64,000 nucleotides of DNA, taken from Isoetes taiwanensis (taxonomy: Eukaryota; Streptophyta; Lycopodiopsida; Isoetales; Isoetaceae). This document shows positions 30,927 through 41,328 of this stretch, one piece after another. How positions within the stretch are numbered: position 1 is the stretch's first letter; each line of letters begins with the position of its first letter. A model generated the notes under the pieces. It made no database searches. It had not been told where the DNA came from and saw only the letters and a list, made by a program, of their open reading frames with translations. The translations under genes and the position numbers were made by a program. Location: assembly GCA_021234155.1 (NCBI GenBank), contig JAJEKV010000005.1, forward strand, positions 27,098,570-27,162,569. The letters run 5' to 3'.

Positions 30927-31955
30927 ACAATTTTGATCTTGTGCCCAAGACCATAGAGCTTGGGAATTTGTTCAATGACTGTGTGATATTGATGTGAATG
31001 AAAATCCGACCCTTGGTGTAACAACTGAGTTTATTTTGAAATCAACTTTCCAAACAAGGTGAAACAAAGAGGTGAAAATATTTTTGAAGGTAATTTGTTT
31101 ATCAGGAACATATTGCAGATTATATTTACATCCTATCTTATTCTGTTGATCTAATTTCAAAACATATGTAGATTAAGTTACATTTTAAATCAATTAGTTT
31201 AAGCATATAAGAGGTTTTATGACTGCAAATAGATCAGTACATGAACAGAAGATAGAGAGTCATTCATTTAAAAAGCAAAAAGAGCATAAAAAGTTTGAAA
31301 AGGCATGGAACGAGCAATTTGAATTTGCCTATCCTTGTTTCTGCTGCATATTATTGCATTTCCCAAACAAGAAAATTCCACACTGAAGATTTCTTCTGCA
31401 GTTTGAACTAAAAAACAGCTTTCCCTTGTTTGCAGATCATTAGGAGTTGAAAAATATCGTGAGAACTTAGAGAGGACCAGCAAAAAATCAATTTGCAAAG
31501 GATTGCTTGTTGTTTTCTCACCATGACAGTTTGATTGCAAATATCTTGAATTTAAAGGCTTTCTCACATTTGCTTTCTCAGGTATCAGAACTCAAAAAAG
31601 ACTCATATCCTTCAATCTACAAAAAATTGCTCACTGCCAGGGATATTGACTCATTTTTTACCTAGTCAGAACTAAATTTTAAGTGATCTCTACAAATCTT
31701 TTGTCATCTAACTTTTGGCCCTACATTCCTTGAGACTTTAAGCAGCTTTAGCATTTGAAAACATGATCAAATCTCTCTTTGCTTAGAGATGGCATCATTC
31801 TTTCTGAGACAGTCTTATTTCTGAATTGGGAAAGCAGTGTTAAACTTGTGTTTAGGCTTTGTTCTTGGAATTTTCTCTCATAGAATGCTTGCCTTAAGCA
31901 ACCTGGAGGTTCTAAACCCTTGAGATTGAAGGTTTTGCCAGGAACACCTTCAACA
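30927..31955 (+). repeat. G2 left LTR (5' end missing or diverged)
   Basis: It matches the right LTR from TTTTGATC(T/C)TGTGCCCAAGA to ACACCTTCAACA with low divergence. It lacks the insertions present in the right LTR. The 150 bp between the LINE-C tail and 30927 have no match in the right LTR. Confidence 0.85.
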
Positions 31956-31958
31956 TTT

Positions 31959-31976
31959 TGGAGGTTCTACCGAGAT
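31959..31976 (+). promoter_or_regulatory. Candidate primer-binding site of G2
   Basis: TGGAGGTTCTACCGAGAT begins with the TGG expected of a PBS, three bases after the LTR end. It is not the initiator tRNA-Met type; the tRNA could not be assigned from memory. Confidence 0.5.
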
Positions 31977-32074
31977 GACCTCCTGGATTTTGAACTCATG
32001 GAAGAAGGAATCTTGACAATATTGAGCATATAGAAGCACAGAAGAACACAGAGGCACATCTTGCACCACAAGGT

Positions 32075-33493
32075 GTGGCTTTTCAAGCTAATGGAAATGC
32101 CCAGCTTTGCATGCCTGTTTTCCCTCCTACTTTTGATCCTAGTGTCAATGCTAATAATTTCTTAAAGACTTTTGAGGAGTATTATCAAGAATATGGCTAC
32201 AAGAAAGGGTGCAAGTTTTCAGAGTTCAAGAAATGTTTCAAGAATGATGAGGTGAGAGCATGGTTAGAGTATGTGATCAGCAATGGCACCAACACTTGGG
32301 ATGAGATTGTAAAGCAATTCTTGGCCAGATTTGGTAAGTTAATTGACCCTCAAAACTTGATTTTTGAGTTGCAGACTTTTCATATTAAGCGTGGTGAAAC
32401 CATTCATCAATATGTTGAGAGATTCCATGTCTATCTTGTGAAGTGCCTGGCGAATCAGGTACCCAATCATACCTTGCACCTTGTGGCATCTTTTATAACT
32501 GGCTTGAGCAGCGGACCAAGAGTACATAGGAAAATGTTGAAAATACAGAAAGAAGAGGGGTTTGATACTATTCAAAAGGCATTTAAAAAGGCTATTGAAA
32601 TTGCTGATATGCTTTCTTATCTTCCTGATGATTTGCATGTTCCTAATGATCCTTTTTATCCAGATTATGAACCAGAATATCTAAGACCTGGTCCTACACC
32701 AATTTATGCTCTTCAAAAGGAAAGAAAGAAGCCAAGAGTGATGGAGGACTTAGAGAGTCATGTGGCTGATGTCAAGGCAGAAATCACAAAGGTTTCAGAA
32801 GCACTAATAGAAGTAACAAAGCAGCTTCAAGAGATGAAGGCTGCAAAACTTGAAAGAAGAACCCATCCTCCTTGTGCACATTGCATGAGGGACACACATT
32901 CTTCAGATGTTTGCTGGTATAGGCCATGTACCAAGTGCGGTAAGAGAGGACACTATGGTAAGGAGTGTCCTATATGTGCTTTTTGCAAGGCCACAGATCA
33001 CTATGAGAATAGGTGCAGTGTAAAGAATTATTTTGCTAGGCAAGACAAAGCCAAAATTGGAGAACCTAGTGCCTCAGTAAGATTTGCATCTGAGCCTACT
33101 GTTCCAATCAGGTTTGTGCAGGAAACGGATGAGCAAGAAGGAATCATGGCTCTGCATACTAGAGGCATGTCAAATCCAAAAAACAAAGAGTCAGTACACA
33201 TTAATGAGGAGGTAAATGTCCATAAAGGTAAATCAAATGAAGACAATCAGGTTGTGCCTCCTCCTCCTTTTCAAAAATTCACCAAGAAAGAGAAAGAAAA
33301 TGATGAGTTTGAGTGCTTGCTAAAAAAATCTAAGATTAGTGTGGATTTGCTCACTTTGCTAAGAATTGCTCCCTCTTACAGGAGAAAGATGTTGAATTTA
33401 ACTCAAGAAGAACAGGTCAATTTGTCTCAAGAGGAACAAGTAGCTTTCATAAACCACATTGAAGAACAAATGTTGTGTGGCAAATATTGGTAA
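32075..33493 (+). CDS. G2 Gag polyprotein (open frame, three CCHC zinc knuckles)
   Basis: A 472-codon open frame, the best preserved part of G2. The capsid domain spans about residues 10-180 (VFPPTFDPSVNANNFLKTF; WLEYVISNGTNTWDEIVKQF; QTFHIKRGETIHQYVERF), as in retrotransposon gag. A basic coiled-coil-like stretch follows (about 225-265). Three consecutive zinc knuckles lie near residues 270-315: CAHCMRDTHSSDVC, CTKCGKRGHYGKEC and CAFCKATDHYENRC, each CX2CX4HX4C. These would bind genomic RNA during particle assembly. A Gln/Glu-rich C terminus follows. The listed start is TTG (reads as Met only by convention); the true ATG is uncertain, with the next in-frame ATG at 32096. The frame ends where it overlaps the protease frame by 35 nt, suggesting a -1-type shift or a later mutation. 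Confidence 0.85.
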   Translation: MAFQANGNAQLCMPVFPPTFDPSVNANNFLKTFEEYYQEYGYKKGCKFSEFKKCFKNDEVRAWLEYVISNGTNTWDEIVKQFLARFGKLIDPQNLIFELQTFHIKRGETIHQYVERFHVYLVKCLANQVPNHTLHLVASFITGLSSGPRVHRKMLKIQKEEGFDTIQKAFKKAIEIADMLSYLPDDLHVPNDPFYPDYEPEYLRPGPTPIYALQKERKKPRVMEDLESHVADVKAEITKVSEALIEVTKQLQEMKAAKLERRTHPPCAHCMRDTHSSDVCWYRPCTKCGKRGHYGKECPICAFCKATDHYENRCSVKNYFARQDKAKIGEPSASVRFASEPTVPIRFVQETDEQEGIMALHTRGMSNPKNKESVHINEEVNVHKGKSNEDNQVVPPPPFQKFTKKEKENDEFECLLKKSKISVDLLTLLRIAPSYRRKMLNLTQEEQVNLSQEEQVAFINHIEEQMLCGKYW

Positions 33494-33790
33494 AAAGGCT
33501 TTAACAAAAGTATTGCTTGATGGGGGATCACCCCTCAATGTGATGCCCCTCCATGTTATGAAAATTTGTGGTTTGGAAATTGACAAAAGGGCACCTATGG
33601 TGCTCAAGTCCTTTTCTAACTCAAAAATAAATCCCATGGGAATAGCGAGCAAAGTGCCAATTGATATGGAGGGAATTATTGTAGCTGCTAATTTTGTGAT
33701 GGTTGCTTTTGAAGTTATAAATGAAAATTCAAATATTTATGACTTACTCTTGGATAGCATAAGAATAAGAATAAGAATAGATTTATGACT
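33459..33790 (+). pseudogene. G2 aspartic protease
   Basis: The frame encodes LTKVLLDGGSPLNVMPLHVM, matching retropepsin architecture with Asp-Gly-Gly in place of the usual Asp-Ser/Thr-Gly, then a beta-rich tail ending at a repeat-derived Arg/Ile run (33760-33780, TAAGAA repeated). A direct repeat TTATGACTTACTCTTGGATAG at about 33737 and 33783 flanks that run and disrupts the frame. Confidence 0.75.
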
Positions 33791-34050
33791 TACTCTTGGA
33801 TAGAAGATAGCTGTCAACAGTGGATGCTAGGCCTATATGGTCAAGAGGTGAATGTACCATAACTGATGGGAGGAAAATAGTTACATTATACAATAAGCTT
33901 GGAGAACTGGAAGCCATTAACTTCATTGAGGAAGATGTGCTAATATCAAATCACTTTGGTGAGTATGAACTCATTGTTCAAACTCAAAATTCAGAGCAAA
34001 AACTGCCAATAGAGGTAAATGATTCTCTAGATCAAAGCCCTTCTTATTTG

Positions 34051-34460
34051 TAGTTTGATGGTGGAGTGTCCAAGAAATTAAATGTGGCTTCTTCTGCTGC
34101 TATAGTTAAACAAATTATTGGCTAAAGTTGGCAGGGTCTTTTCTAATATTACCTCTAACATGGCTGAGTACAAAGCTCATATTGCAGGATTACAAGAAGC
34201 CAAACATCTTGGTATTTCTAACATTGTTATATTTGGAGATTCCCAATTGGTATGCAGTCAGATCCTAGGAGAGTATCAGGCAAAGAATGAGGATATGATC
34301 ACACTAAGAGATCAAGCTTTGGAGGAATTATCAACCTTTGAGTCTTGGAAGCTGTACCATGTACCAAGGGAGCTCAATGATGAAGCTGATGCTCTATGCA
34401 GAAGTGTCCTCCTTGAGCATCTAGCTGAAGGAGCTATCAAAGAAGAAGATCTTGAAGAAA
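34051..34460 (+). pseudogene. G2 additional RNase H domain, located ahead of RT
   Basis: RNase H cleaves the RNA of RNA/DNA hybrids. The fold's catalytic positions are readable: FDGG (first Asp, 34057), then after a frameshift NMAEYKAHIAGLQEAKHLG (Glu), IVIFGDSQLVCSQILGEYQ (Asp) and LNDEADALC (final Asp). This pattern is the archaeal/bacterial-type RNase H acquired by Tat-lineage elements, distinct from the domain fused to gypsy RT. It sits between protease and RT, whereas the Tat arrangement I know places it after the RT-RNase H. The region continues open to 34645 with an acidic linker. One frameshift/stop lies near 34110-34125. Confidence 0.75.
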
Positions 34461-34649
34461 AGGAATTGCAACAGCTACATCAAATCCTGATAATCAATGC
34501 TGGTAGTGAGAAGCAAGTCAAAGGGATAAAAATTAAAAAAAAAAATGGTCAGGACAGGATCCTCTATGTTGGAGATATGTTTAGAGAGGAGGGTGAGTGT
34601 AGAGTCATGATGTGTTTGTGTTTGCCTAGGACTACAATGAGCTAATTGG

Positions 34650-35525
34650 TGTTGATAGGGGTGTGTGTGAATTCGAGATAAAAATCAAAGAGGGAATGAA
34701 GCCTATCATGCAAAAAACTCAGAAGAATAAATGTTGCGTTACTTGATCTCATTAAGGATGAATTGCATAGGATGAATGATGCTGGTGTGATAGCAGAAAT
34801 TGTAAATCCTGAATAGTTGTCATGCATTGTGCCTGTTGAGAAAAAGAACAAAACCATTAGAATATGCATTGACTACAGAGACTTGAACAAGGCAACTATT
34901 AAAGATTGCTATCCTTTGCCCTTCCTAGAAGATGTTATACATGCTATGGCATATACGAAAATATATTCTTACTTGGATGGTTTCTCAGGTTTTAATCAAA
35001 TTAGCATCAAGGAAGAGGATCAGCCCAAGACAGCCTTCATCACACCTTGGGGAATCTTTGCCATGAAAAGAATGTCTTTTGGTCTGATGAATGCTTCAAC
35101 AACTTTTCAAGGGGCAATGGATACAATATTTAAGGACATGCCTTCACATTTGTTCAGAGTATTCTAGATGATTTATGTTTAAGTTCTTCAAGCAAGGATC
35201 ACTTTGATTATCTCATAAAGGTGTGTTCTATGTGCAAAAAAGGAGGAGTAAGTTTAAATCCAAAAAAATGCATTTTCTTGTGCTCCAAAGGAGATTTATT
35301 GGGACATAAGGTATCAAACAAAGGAATTCAAGTTGCTAAGAGCAAGGTGGAGGCTTTGAAGAAAGAAGATCCACCAAAAACTCTCAAGCAAGTCAAGAGC
35401 TTCTTGGGAATGGTGAGCTTTCTGAGGATGTATGTACCACATTTCTCACACACTATCAGCCTATCTCTGAACTCACCAAGGTTGGAAAATAAGCACATAC
35501 TAGTGAAATGGAATGAAACTTGTCA
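34650..35525 (+). pseudogene. G2 reverse transcriptase
   Basis: N-terminal RT blocks EFEIKIKEGMKPIMQKT and LHRMNDAGVIAEIVNP (34670-34810, with a stop at 34815 in the Trp position), then an open part with CIDYRDLNKATIKDCYPLPF, YSYLDGFSGFNQI and MSFGLMNASTTFQGAMD. At 35155-35170 the active-site strand is shifted out of frame (ILDD in the neighbouring frame). The thumb/connection follows: GGVSLNPKKCIFLCSKGDLL and FLGMVSFLRMYVPHF. It is recognisably gypsy-type but broken. Confidence 0.88.
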
Positions 35526-35529
35526 GTAA

Positions 35530-36098
35530 GCATATATGAGAGAATCATAGAATCCATATCTAGCTCTACTTTGCTGAAATCTCCTGATCCTCAGAAGCCT
35601 TTTCAAGCCTACTTACGTGTGACCAAGAGAGCTATAGGATTGGCTTTACTCCAAGAAGATAAAGTAGCCACATTTGCAAGCAAAATCTGATTTGACACTG
35701 AGATGAGATATCCCAGGCTCGAGAAGAGTGCAGCTGCTCTCATGTTCTTGATTGATAGGCAGGGACATCTCATTCAAAACAAACACGTTCAAGTTTTCAT
35801 GAAACAAAATCCTATGTCCCTTTTATTTACCAAAAACCAACCCAAGGCCAAAATATGCAGGTGGGCATGCAAAGTGCACACATATGATATCAATATCAAA
35901 GTGGTGAACATCATCAACAACCCAAGTGCCTATGTGCCATATATGCTCTTTGAACATGAGGATGAGGAAGGTTTAGTTGATGAAAACTCAAGTGTAAAAA
36001 TTGACCTTGTGGTGGCCATTGTGGAAACAGATTGGCAAGAAGAAATCAGGAGATATTTGGAGCATGATGAGTTGCCCGAGGAGTTGAATGCAAACTAG
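35530..36098 (+). pseudogene. G2 RT-associated RNase H, degenerate
   Basis: It retains AIGLALLQEDKVATFASKI and RYPRLEKSAAALMF of the gypsy RNase H. The position of the first catalytic Asp (Y-x-D-x-S) reads Y-L-R-V-T, so the active site is lost. Loss of this domain together with gain of the extra RNase H is the pattern described for Tat elements. Confidence 0.75.
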
Positions 36099-36217
36099 CA
36101 AAAAAAGTTTAAAGATAAATGCAACAGATTTAGACTAATTGGTGATGTTTTCTGTAGAATTGACAAGGAAGGAGTAATGCTAAGGTGTGTTGATAAGGAA
36201 GAGGCTAAGCTAGTAAT

Positions 36218-37138
36218 TTGAGGCTTTGTCACGAAGGTGTGTGTGGTGGACATTTCGCTGCTGACACAACTGCCAAAAAAAATCTAAGATCTGGGTACTA
36301 TTGGCCTACATTGTTCAGAGATTGTTATAATGTGATCAAGTGCTGCCACAAATGTCAGATTTTTGGCAAGAGAATTTTGCAGCCAGCACCCCTTACTGCT
36401 ATCACATCTCCAGGTTCCTTCCAAGTGTGGGGACTAGACTTTATAGGCTCATTAGTTCCTCCATCATCTGCACAACATCAACACATATTGGTTGCAACTG
36501 ACTATTTCACCAAATGGGCAGAGGCAATTTCTCTTGGACAAGCTAATGCTCTGACCACTGCAAGGTTCATACATGAAAATATTTGTGCTAGGTTTAGCAT
36601 TCCCTTCAAACTTATATCAGATAGAGGGCTGAGGGAGCCAATTTATGAATGAGGTCATTGCTGCTCTACTGTCTACTCTAAGAGTAAAACACACAAAGAG
36701 CTCAGCTCATTATCCTCAAGGGAATGGTCAGGCTGAGTCTACAAATAAAGTGTTCAAAACAATTTTGAAGAAGACTGTTAGCATTTGTAAGAAGGATTGG
36801 CATGTGAAGCTTCATGATGCTCTGTGGGCATATAAGACGGGGTGAGATTAGCATACAAAATTAACCTGAAAATGGAAGAGGCACTCAAGGAAAGATGTGT
36901 GAGGCTAATGCAGTTAGAAGAACATAGATTTGAAGCTGAAAATGCTATAGTAATTAAAAAAGCCAAGGATGTGGCAGCCTTCAAAGCTGCTCATAAAATG
37001 CAGGGAACACTCAAAGAAGGGAAATTGGTCCTGAAATGGAACAAGGCAAGGGAGGATAATGTAACTAAATTGAGAACCTGTGGGAGGGTGGAGGGACCAT
37101 TTGAAGTAATTGGAGTGGCGGAGATTCATATTTGCTAA
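36218..37138 (+). pseudogene. G2 integrase
   Basis: The zinc finger (HEGVCGGH..CCHKCQIFG) is followed by the core domain with WGLDFIGSLVPP (Asp 1), FTKWAEAISL, LISDRG (Asp 2) and, after a frameshift at 36645, YPQGNGQAESTNKVFK (Glu). At 36840 the sequence jumps from WAYKTG to a Lys/Glu-rich C-terminal domain (EENAIVIKKAKD-type region, then REDNVTKLRTCGRVEGPFEV). About 40 residues that normally lie between are missing. It ends at a stop near 37138. Confidence 0.85.
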
Positions 37139-37945
37139 AATCATTTGAAGATAGGGAGCTCCCAAACCCCATCAATATATTACACGAAAGATGCTTGGCG
37201 ACAACATCTTTGCCTTATTTTTATTTGAATAAGTTGAATTTGTTTTAGGTAGGTAGAGTACGTTAGATTAGAATTTAACTTCAAAAGGATAAAAAAATCA
37301 TGAAAAGTATATAAACAACAAAAAAGAATAAAAGAGAGAGGAAGGTTTGCTTTGAGTACTTATAATAGAATAGCCTATATGTTTAAAGTTCCGGAGTCTT
37401 TCATGCATTTTAAAATGTTTATTTCCATATCGACTGATGAAAATTAAGAAAGTGCAGGTGACAGCAAGTACAAGGTCTCAGGCTTGAGTTTGTGAAGCTA
37501 AAGTTTATTGTTTCCATGCAGGAGCATCTGACATACTCTTCGTCATGCTTCAAATCCATTTACATACCATTTTTCCATTCCACTCATACCGTTATAAAAT
37601 GCTGCTATCATCCCTACCATAACAGCAGCCTGATTTGCTAATTCATATCATGTCACATGCAGGAGCATCCTCTGACACCTTCACCACATTATGATCTGCT
37701 CAAGAGTTGTCCACAATCCATATGAACCCCTCCTACTACATTCCTACCTACATCCATCAGGTTGCCTTCACATTTCCATATGGCAACTTAATTTTACTAA
37801 CCACAGATTCACCTGTCATGCAGGTTCATCATATTTGCATCTACATTATCATCTGATTCACACATAGCCTACCTTCCATGCAATCTTGCATCCATTCATC
37901 ATGAAGCACCCACATTGCCAACCATCCCTCCAAATTGGCAATCAT
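37139..37945 (+). other. G2 3' non-coding region
   Basis: No gene. AT-rich, then from 37500 rich in CATGCAGGAGCATC and CCAT-type motifs. CATGCAGGAGCATC occurs twice (about 37516 and 37660). A clear polypurine tract was not found directly before the right LTR. Confidence 0.5.
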
Positions 37946-38883
37946 TGTTGAGCTCAAAATCCATTTGTCGGGCCCTTGGTGTAACAATTTATCCCACAAA
38001 TTTTGATCCTGTGCCCAAGATCATAGAGCTTGGGAATCTGTTTAATGACTTTGTGATATTAATGTGAATGAAAATCCGACCCTTGGTGTAACAACTGAGT
38101 TTATTTTGAAATCAACTTTTCAAACAAGGTAAAACAAAGAGGTGAAAATATTTTTGAAGGTAATTTGTTTATCAAGAACACATTGCAGATTATAATTCTG
38201 TTGATCTAATCTCAAAACATATCTAGATTAAGTTACATTTTAAATCAATTAGTTTAAGCATATAAGAGGTTCTATGACTGCAAATAGATCAGTGCATGAA
38301 TAGAAGATAGAGACTCATTCATTTAAAAAGCAAAAAGAGCATAAAAAATTCGAAAAGACACGAAAAGAGCAATTTGAATTTGCCTATCCTTGTCTCTGCT
38401 GCATATTAGTGCATTTTCCAAACAAGAAAATTCCACGCTGAAGATTTCTTCTGCAATTTGAACCCAAAAAGCAGCTTACCCTTGTTTGCAGACCACTAGG
38501 AGTTGAAAAATATCTTGAGAACTCAGAGAGGACTAGCAAAAGATCAATTTGCAAAGGATTGCTTGTTGTTTTCTCACCGTGACAGTCTGATTGCAAATAT
38601 CTTGAATTTAAAGGCTTTCTCACATTTGCTTTTGCAAAAAGAGTGTCTGATCCTTGTGTGCAGATATCTCAGAGAGAGAATTAGGTGTCAGAACTCAAAA
38701 AAGACTCATATCCTTCGATTTACAAAAAATTGCTCGCTGCCAGGGATATTGACTCAACTTTTACCCAGTCAGAACTTGTTATTTAAGTGATCTCTACAAA
38801 TCTTTTGTCATCTGAGTTTTGGCCCTGCATTCCTTGAGACTTTAAGCAGCTTTAGCATTTGAAAACATGATCAAATCTCTCTT

Positions 38884-39100
38884 CCTAATGGTTTGAAGTG
38901 TTAATTATGAATTTGCGCCATTTTTCACCCGGGTCTCGGATTGGCATGATTCTTCGACCCATTTTGGGTGAAATCTGATGCTGGTGCATAATTCACTCCA
39001 ACTTTACTTTGACTCATTCTTTTTCCCCCATCTAACAACTTAGCCTATTCTTACGGGACCCACTACCTAGGAGAAAATTTTTTCCCTATTTTCGAGGTTG
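38884..39100 (-). repeat. Fragment related to the leader of G1-family retrotransposons
   Basis: Its reverse complement matches 60400-60590, downstream of the LTR at 58557-60292: AATTTTC..CCTAGGTAGTGGGTC, AAAATGGGTC and AATCATGCCAATC are shared. No target duplication is evident. In the left LTR the same point reads TTGCTTAGAGATG, so this may be a replacement, not a clean insertion. Confidence 0.65.
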
Positions 39101-39208
39101 GTATCATTCTTTCTGAGACAATCTTTTTTTCTAAATTGGGAAAGCAGTGTTAAACTTGTGTTTAGGCTTTGTTCTTGGAATTCTCTCTCATAGAGTGGTT
39201 GCCTTAAG

Positions 39209-39518
39209 CAGTGATGACTTTATCATCCTCTAGCTGCTTCTAAACTATAGAAATGGTGGCGATTGTTTCCTATTTTTCCAACATTTTTATAGAAACGAAT
39301 TTAGTAGAATTGGATGTTTGACCATAAAATTGAGGTTTTTACTGTAAAATGTGCATTAATTTGGCGAATTTACTAGAATTGGGATGCAATATTATCAAAT
39401 TTTGGCGATTTTATAAAGTTCTTTAGCGTACGCATCCTAGTAAACCATCGAATCCAGATTTTAAAAAATGGTAAAATATAGCAACTTTACGAAGTTTCAC
39501 ACCTTAAAGTCATCACTG
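39209..39518. mobile_element. hAT-type MITE (310 bp) in the G2 right LTR
   Basis: 14-bp terminal inverted repeats CAGTGATGACTTTA (39209-39222; complement at 39505-39518) and perfect 8-bp duplications GCCTTAAG (39201-39208, 39519-39526). The left G2 LTR is an empty site with a single GCCTTAAG followed by CAACCTGG, which proves the insertion. AT-rich, no ORF. Confidence 0.95.
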
Positions 39519-39583
39519 GCCTTAAGCAACCTGGAGGTTCTAAACCCTTGAGGTTGAAGGTTTTGCCAGGAACACCTTCAACA

Positions 39584-40072
39584 CAGAGTTCATTTGTAAA
39601 ACTTGTGTTAATCTATGTACGACAGGGGGTAACCTGTAACATTTAGTAGTCATATTGTCATGCACTCTACTTTGTATTGTGGAGACGTGCCAGATGGCAA
39701 CATGTCATTAATCCTCGGTAAAAAATTATGGCCCAATTCCATGTTGTATTGGCGGCTACTCCATCGAAGCTAAAGATGGACTCTTTGTCTTAAAACTGCA
39801 TAAAAGAGGGATTATACTCGCACAATGCCATGACTAAGGTCGTTTTTCTCGACAATTTGTATGCTACAACCAACGCAAAAGAAAATAGCTAATCTAGAGA
39901 CTGGTTCTTTAGCCATTTTTTAGAGCGTAAATGTAAAGAAGGTGGAAAAATACCTCATTTGGATTGGAAGACCAAAGGAAGTTTCAATTGGAATTGAAGA
40001 CAATAAATGCGGCTATTGTTTTTATTTTGTACCTTGCTATTGTATTTCGAGCTAGAGAAAATTACTGTATAT
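39584..40072. other. Unassigned spacer between G2 and LINE-D
   Basis: No gene, tandem repeat or element end recognised, apart from the approach to the LINE-D tail. Confidence 0.4.
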
Positions 40073-40118
40073 AGAATAGAATAGAATAGAATAGAATAGA
40101 ATAGAATAGAATAGAATA
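40073..40118 (-). repeat. (AATAG)n tail of LINE-D
   Basis: Nine or so AATAG units on + (ATTCT-type on minus) lie exactly where the LINE-D 3' end is expected. The pentamer array is probably the element's tail and not an independent microsatellite. Confidence 0.8.
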
Positions 40119-40402
40119 TACATTAATGTCCCTAGGCCGTGAGGCCCCCGGACTTGTGTAGCATCCTGCGAGCTCCCAAAAAAATGGGTGCTGCCAACAA
40201 ACAGACGCATAGGACTATGTAGCCTTCTAGCGGGCTTCTCTTGTTCTTTTTAATACCCGCATCGTGCTTACAGCTGGCTTCTTGGCCATGTTTTGAACTG
40301 TACTCTGTGGGCCTCTCTGATTCGCCTCAATAGTGCTTCTCAGATTATTATCCCTTTCTCTTTGTGCACCCCCCGGTGTCTTATTATCATCTCTTTTATA
40401 GC

Positions 40403-41113
40403 TTATGCTACATCTGTGAGTGTCTCTTCTTTGTCCATCAGAGCTGGGAGTGGGAGATCCCACCTGACCTTGTTAAATTTGGACCTTATGTCTGTGTAGA
40501 CCAGACAATCCTTGACCATATGTACCCCGTCTTCTATTTTACCTGTGTCACATAGCCGACATATTCGCTCTGCTCTGTCTATTTTTCTCCACCTATCTTT
40601 CTCAATTCGGAGATCGTGGCTCCCCATTCTGAACCTGGCTAGCATTCCTCTGTTGCTTCTACTCAGCAGGTTGCTTTTGTATGTAATATGTCCTATCTGT
40701 CCCCCTGGATTGAAGGTTCCCAATAGCCATTCCGCTTTGGGCCCTGTGTGCTGTGCTAGCCAGCTTCTCATTGCCCTGTCTGTCCATTCTTCGTCCCATC
40801 CATCTGCTTGTATAATATGGTTTAGTTGCATCCCCATGTTTGCCGTCCACCTCGCCACATCGTTAAACCATCCCTTACCTTTTACTATGTGTTGTTTTGT
40901 TGATTCCTCTATTGCCAATGACGATAGTTTGTCCTCCTTCCCATAACTGTTGTCCTTCATTAGATACCTGATTGTTCTTTCCCATGCTCTCATCTCCATT
41001 GGCTTTTCCCCTGTTTCATATATGATTGTTGCTAATGATGTACCTCCCGCTTTCACCTCGAATTCTGTCCGTCCGCGCCATTGCCTCGAAGATTCCTTCC
41101 TCGCTTTTCCCAT
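40403..41113 (-). pseudogene. LINE-D C-terminal domain with zinc-binding motif
   Basis: An open 236-codon frame. Upstream it is rich in Trp and charged residues (TIRYLMKDNSYGKEDKL). The end carries RMGSHDLRIEKDRWRKIDR and CRLCDTGKIEDGVHMVKDC, the C-x2-C..H..C knuckle found after RT in many non-plant-L1 LINEs. This differs from the zf-RVT of LINE-A to C. Confidence 0.75.
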
Positions 41114-41328
41114 TTCTTCTCTCGATAGGCCTGGTCCCCATGTTTCACATCCGTGATAGGTTTATTCGATGCTACTAATGTGCTAAATAGGTATGTTTTG
41201 ATTTCCCAATTGGTGATCCCGCCAGTTATTACAAGAATTCATCATGATGTAATAATTGCCTATCGCCGCCTGAATCTATTATTCCGCCTTTTGACCACTT
41301 CCCCATGTGTGTGTCATATCCCAAGTAC

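Larger units (their letters stand above)
30927..39583 (+). mobile_element. G2, Tat/Athila-like Ty3/gypsy retrotransposon
   Basis: Two related long repeats (30927-31955 and 37946-39583) flank gag, protease, an additional RNase H, RT, degenerate RNase H and integrase, all on the + strand. Both LTRs end ACACCTTCAACA and the right one starts TGTTGAGC, giving complementary TGTTGA/TCAACA termini. The left LTR is truncated or diverged at its 5' side, and no target duplication was found. The pol frames are broken by several frameshifts and stops, so the copy is inactive. A second RNase H and long non-coding 3' region fit the Tat/Ogre/Athila side of plant gypsy elements. Confidence 0.85.
37946..39583 (+). 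repeat. G2 right LTR (1638 bp, with two insertions)
   Basis: It starts TGTTGAGCTC and ends CACCTTCAACA. Relative to the left LTR it carries about 217 extra bases at 38884-39100, related to the G1-family leader, and a 310-bp hAT-type MITE at 39209-39518. Without these it aligns with 30927-31955. Confidence 0.88.
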
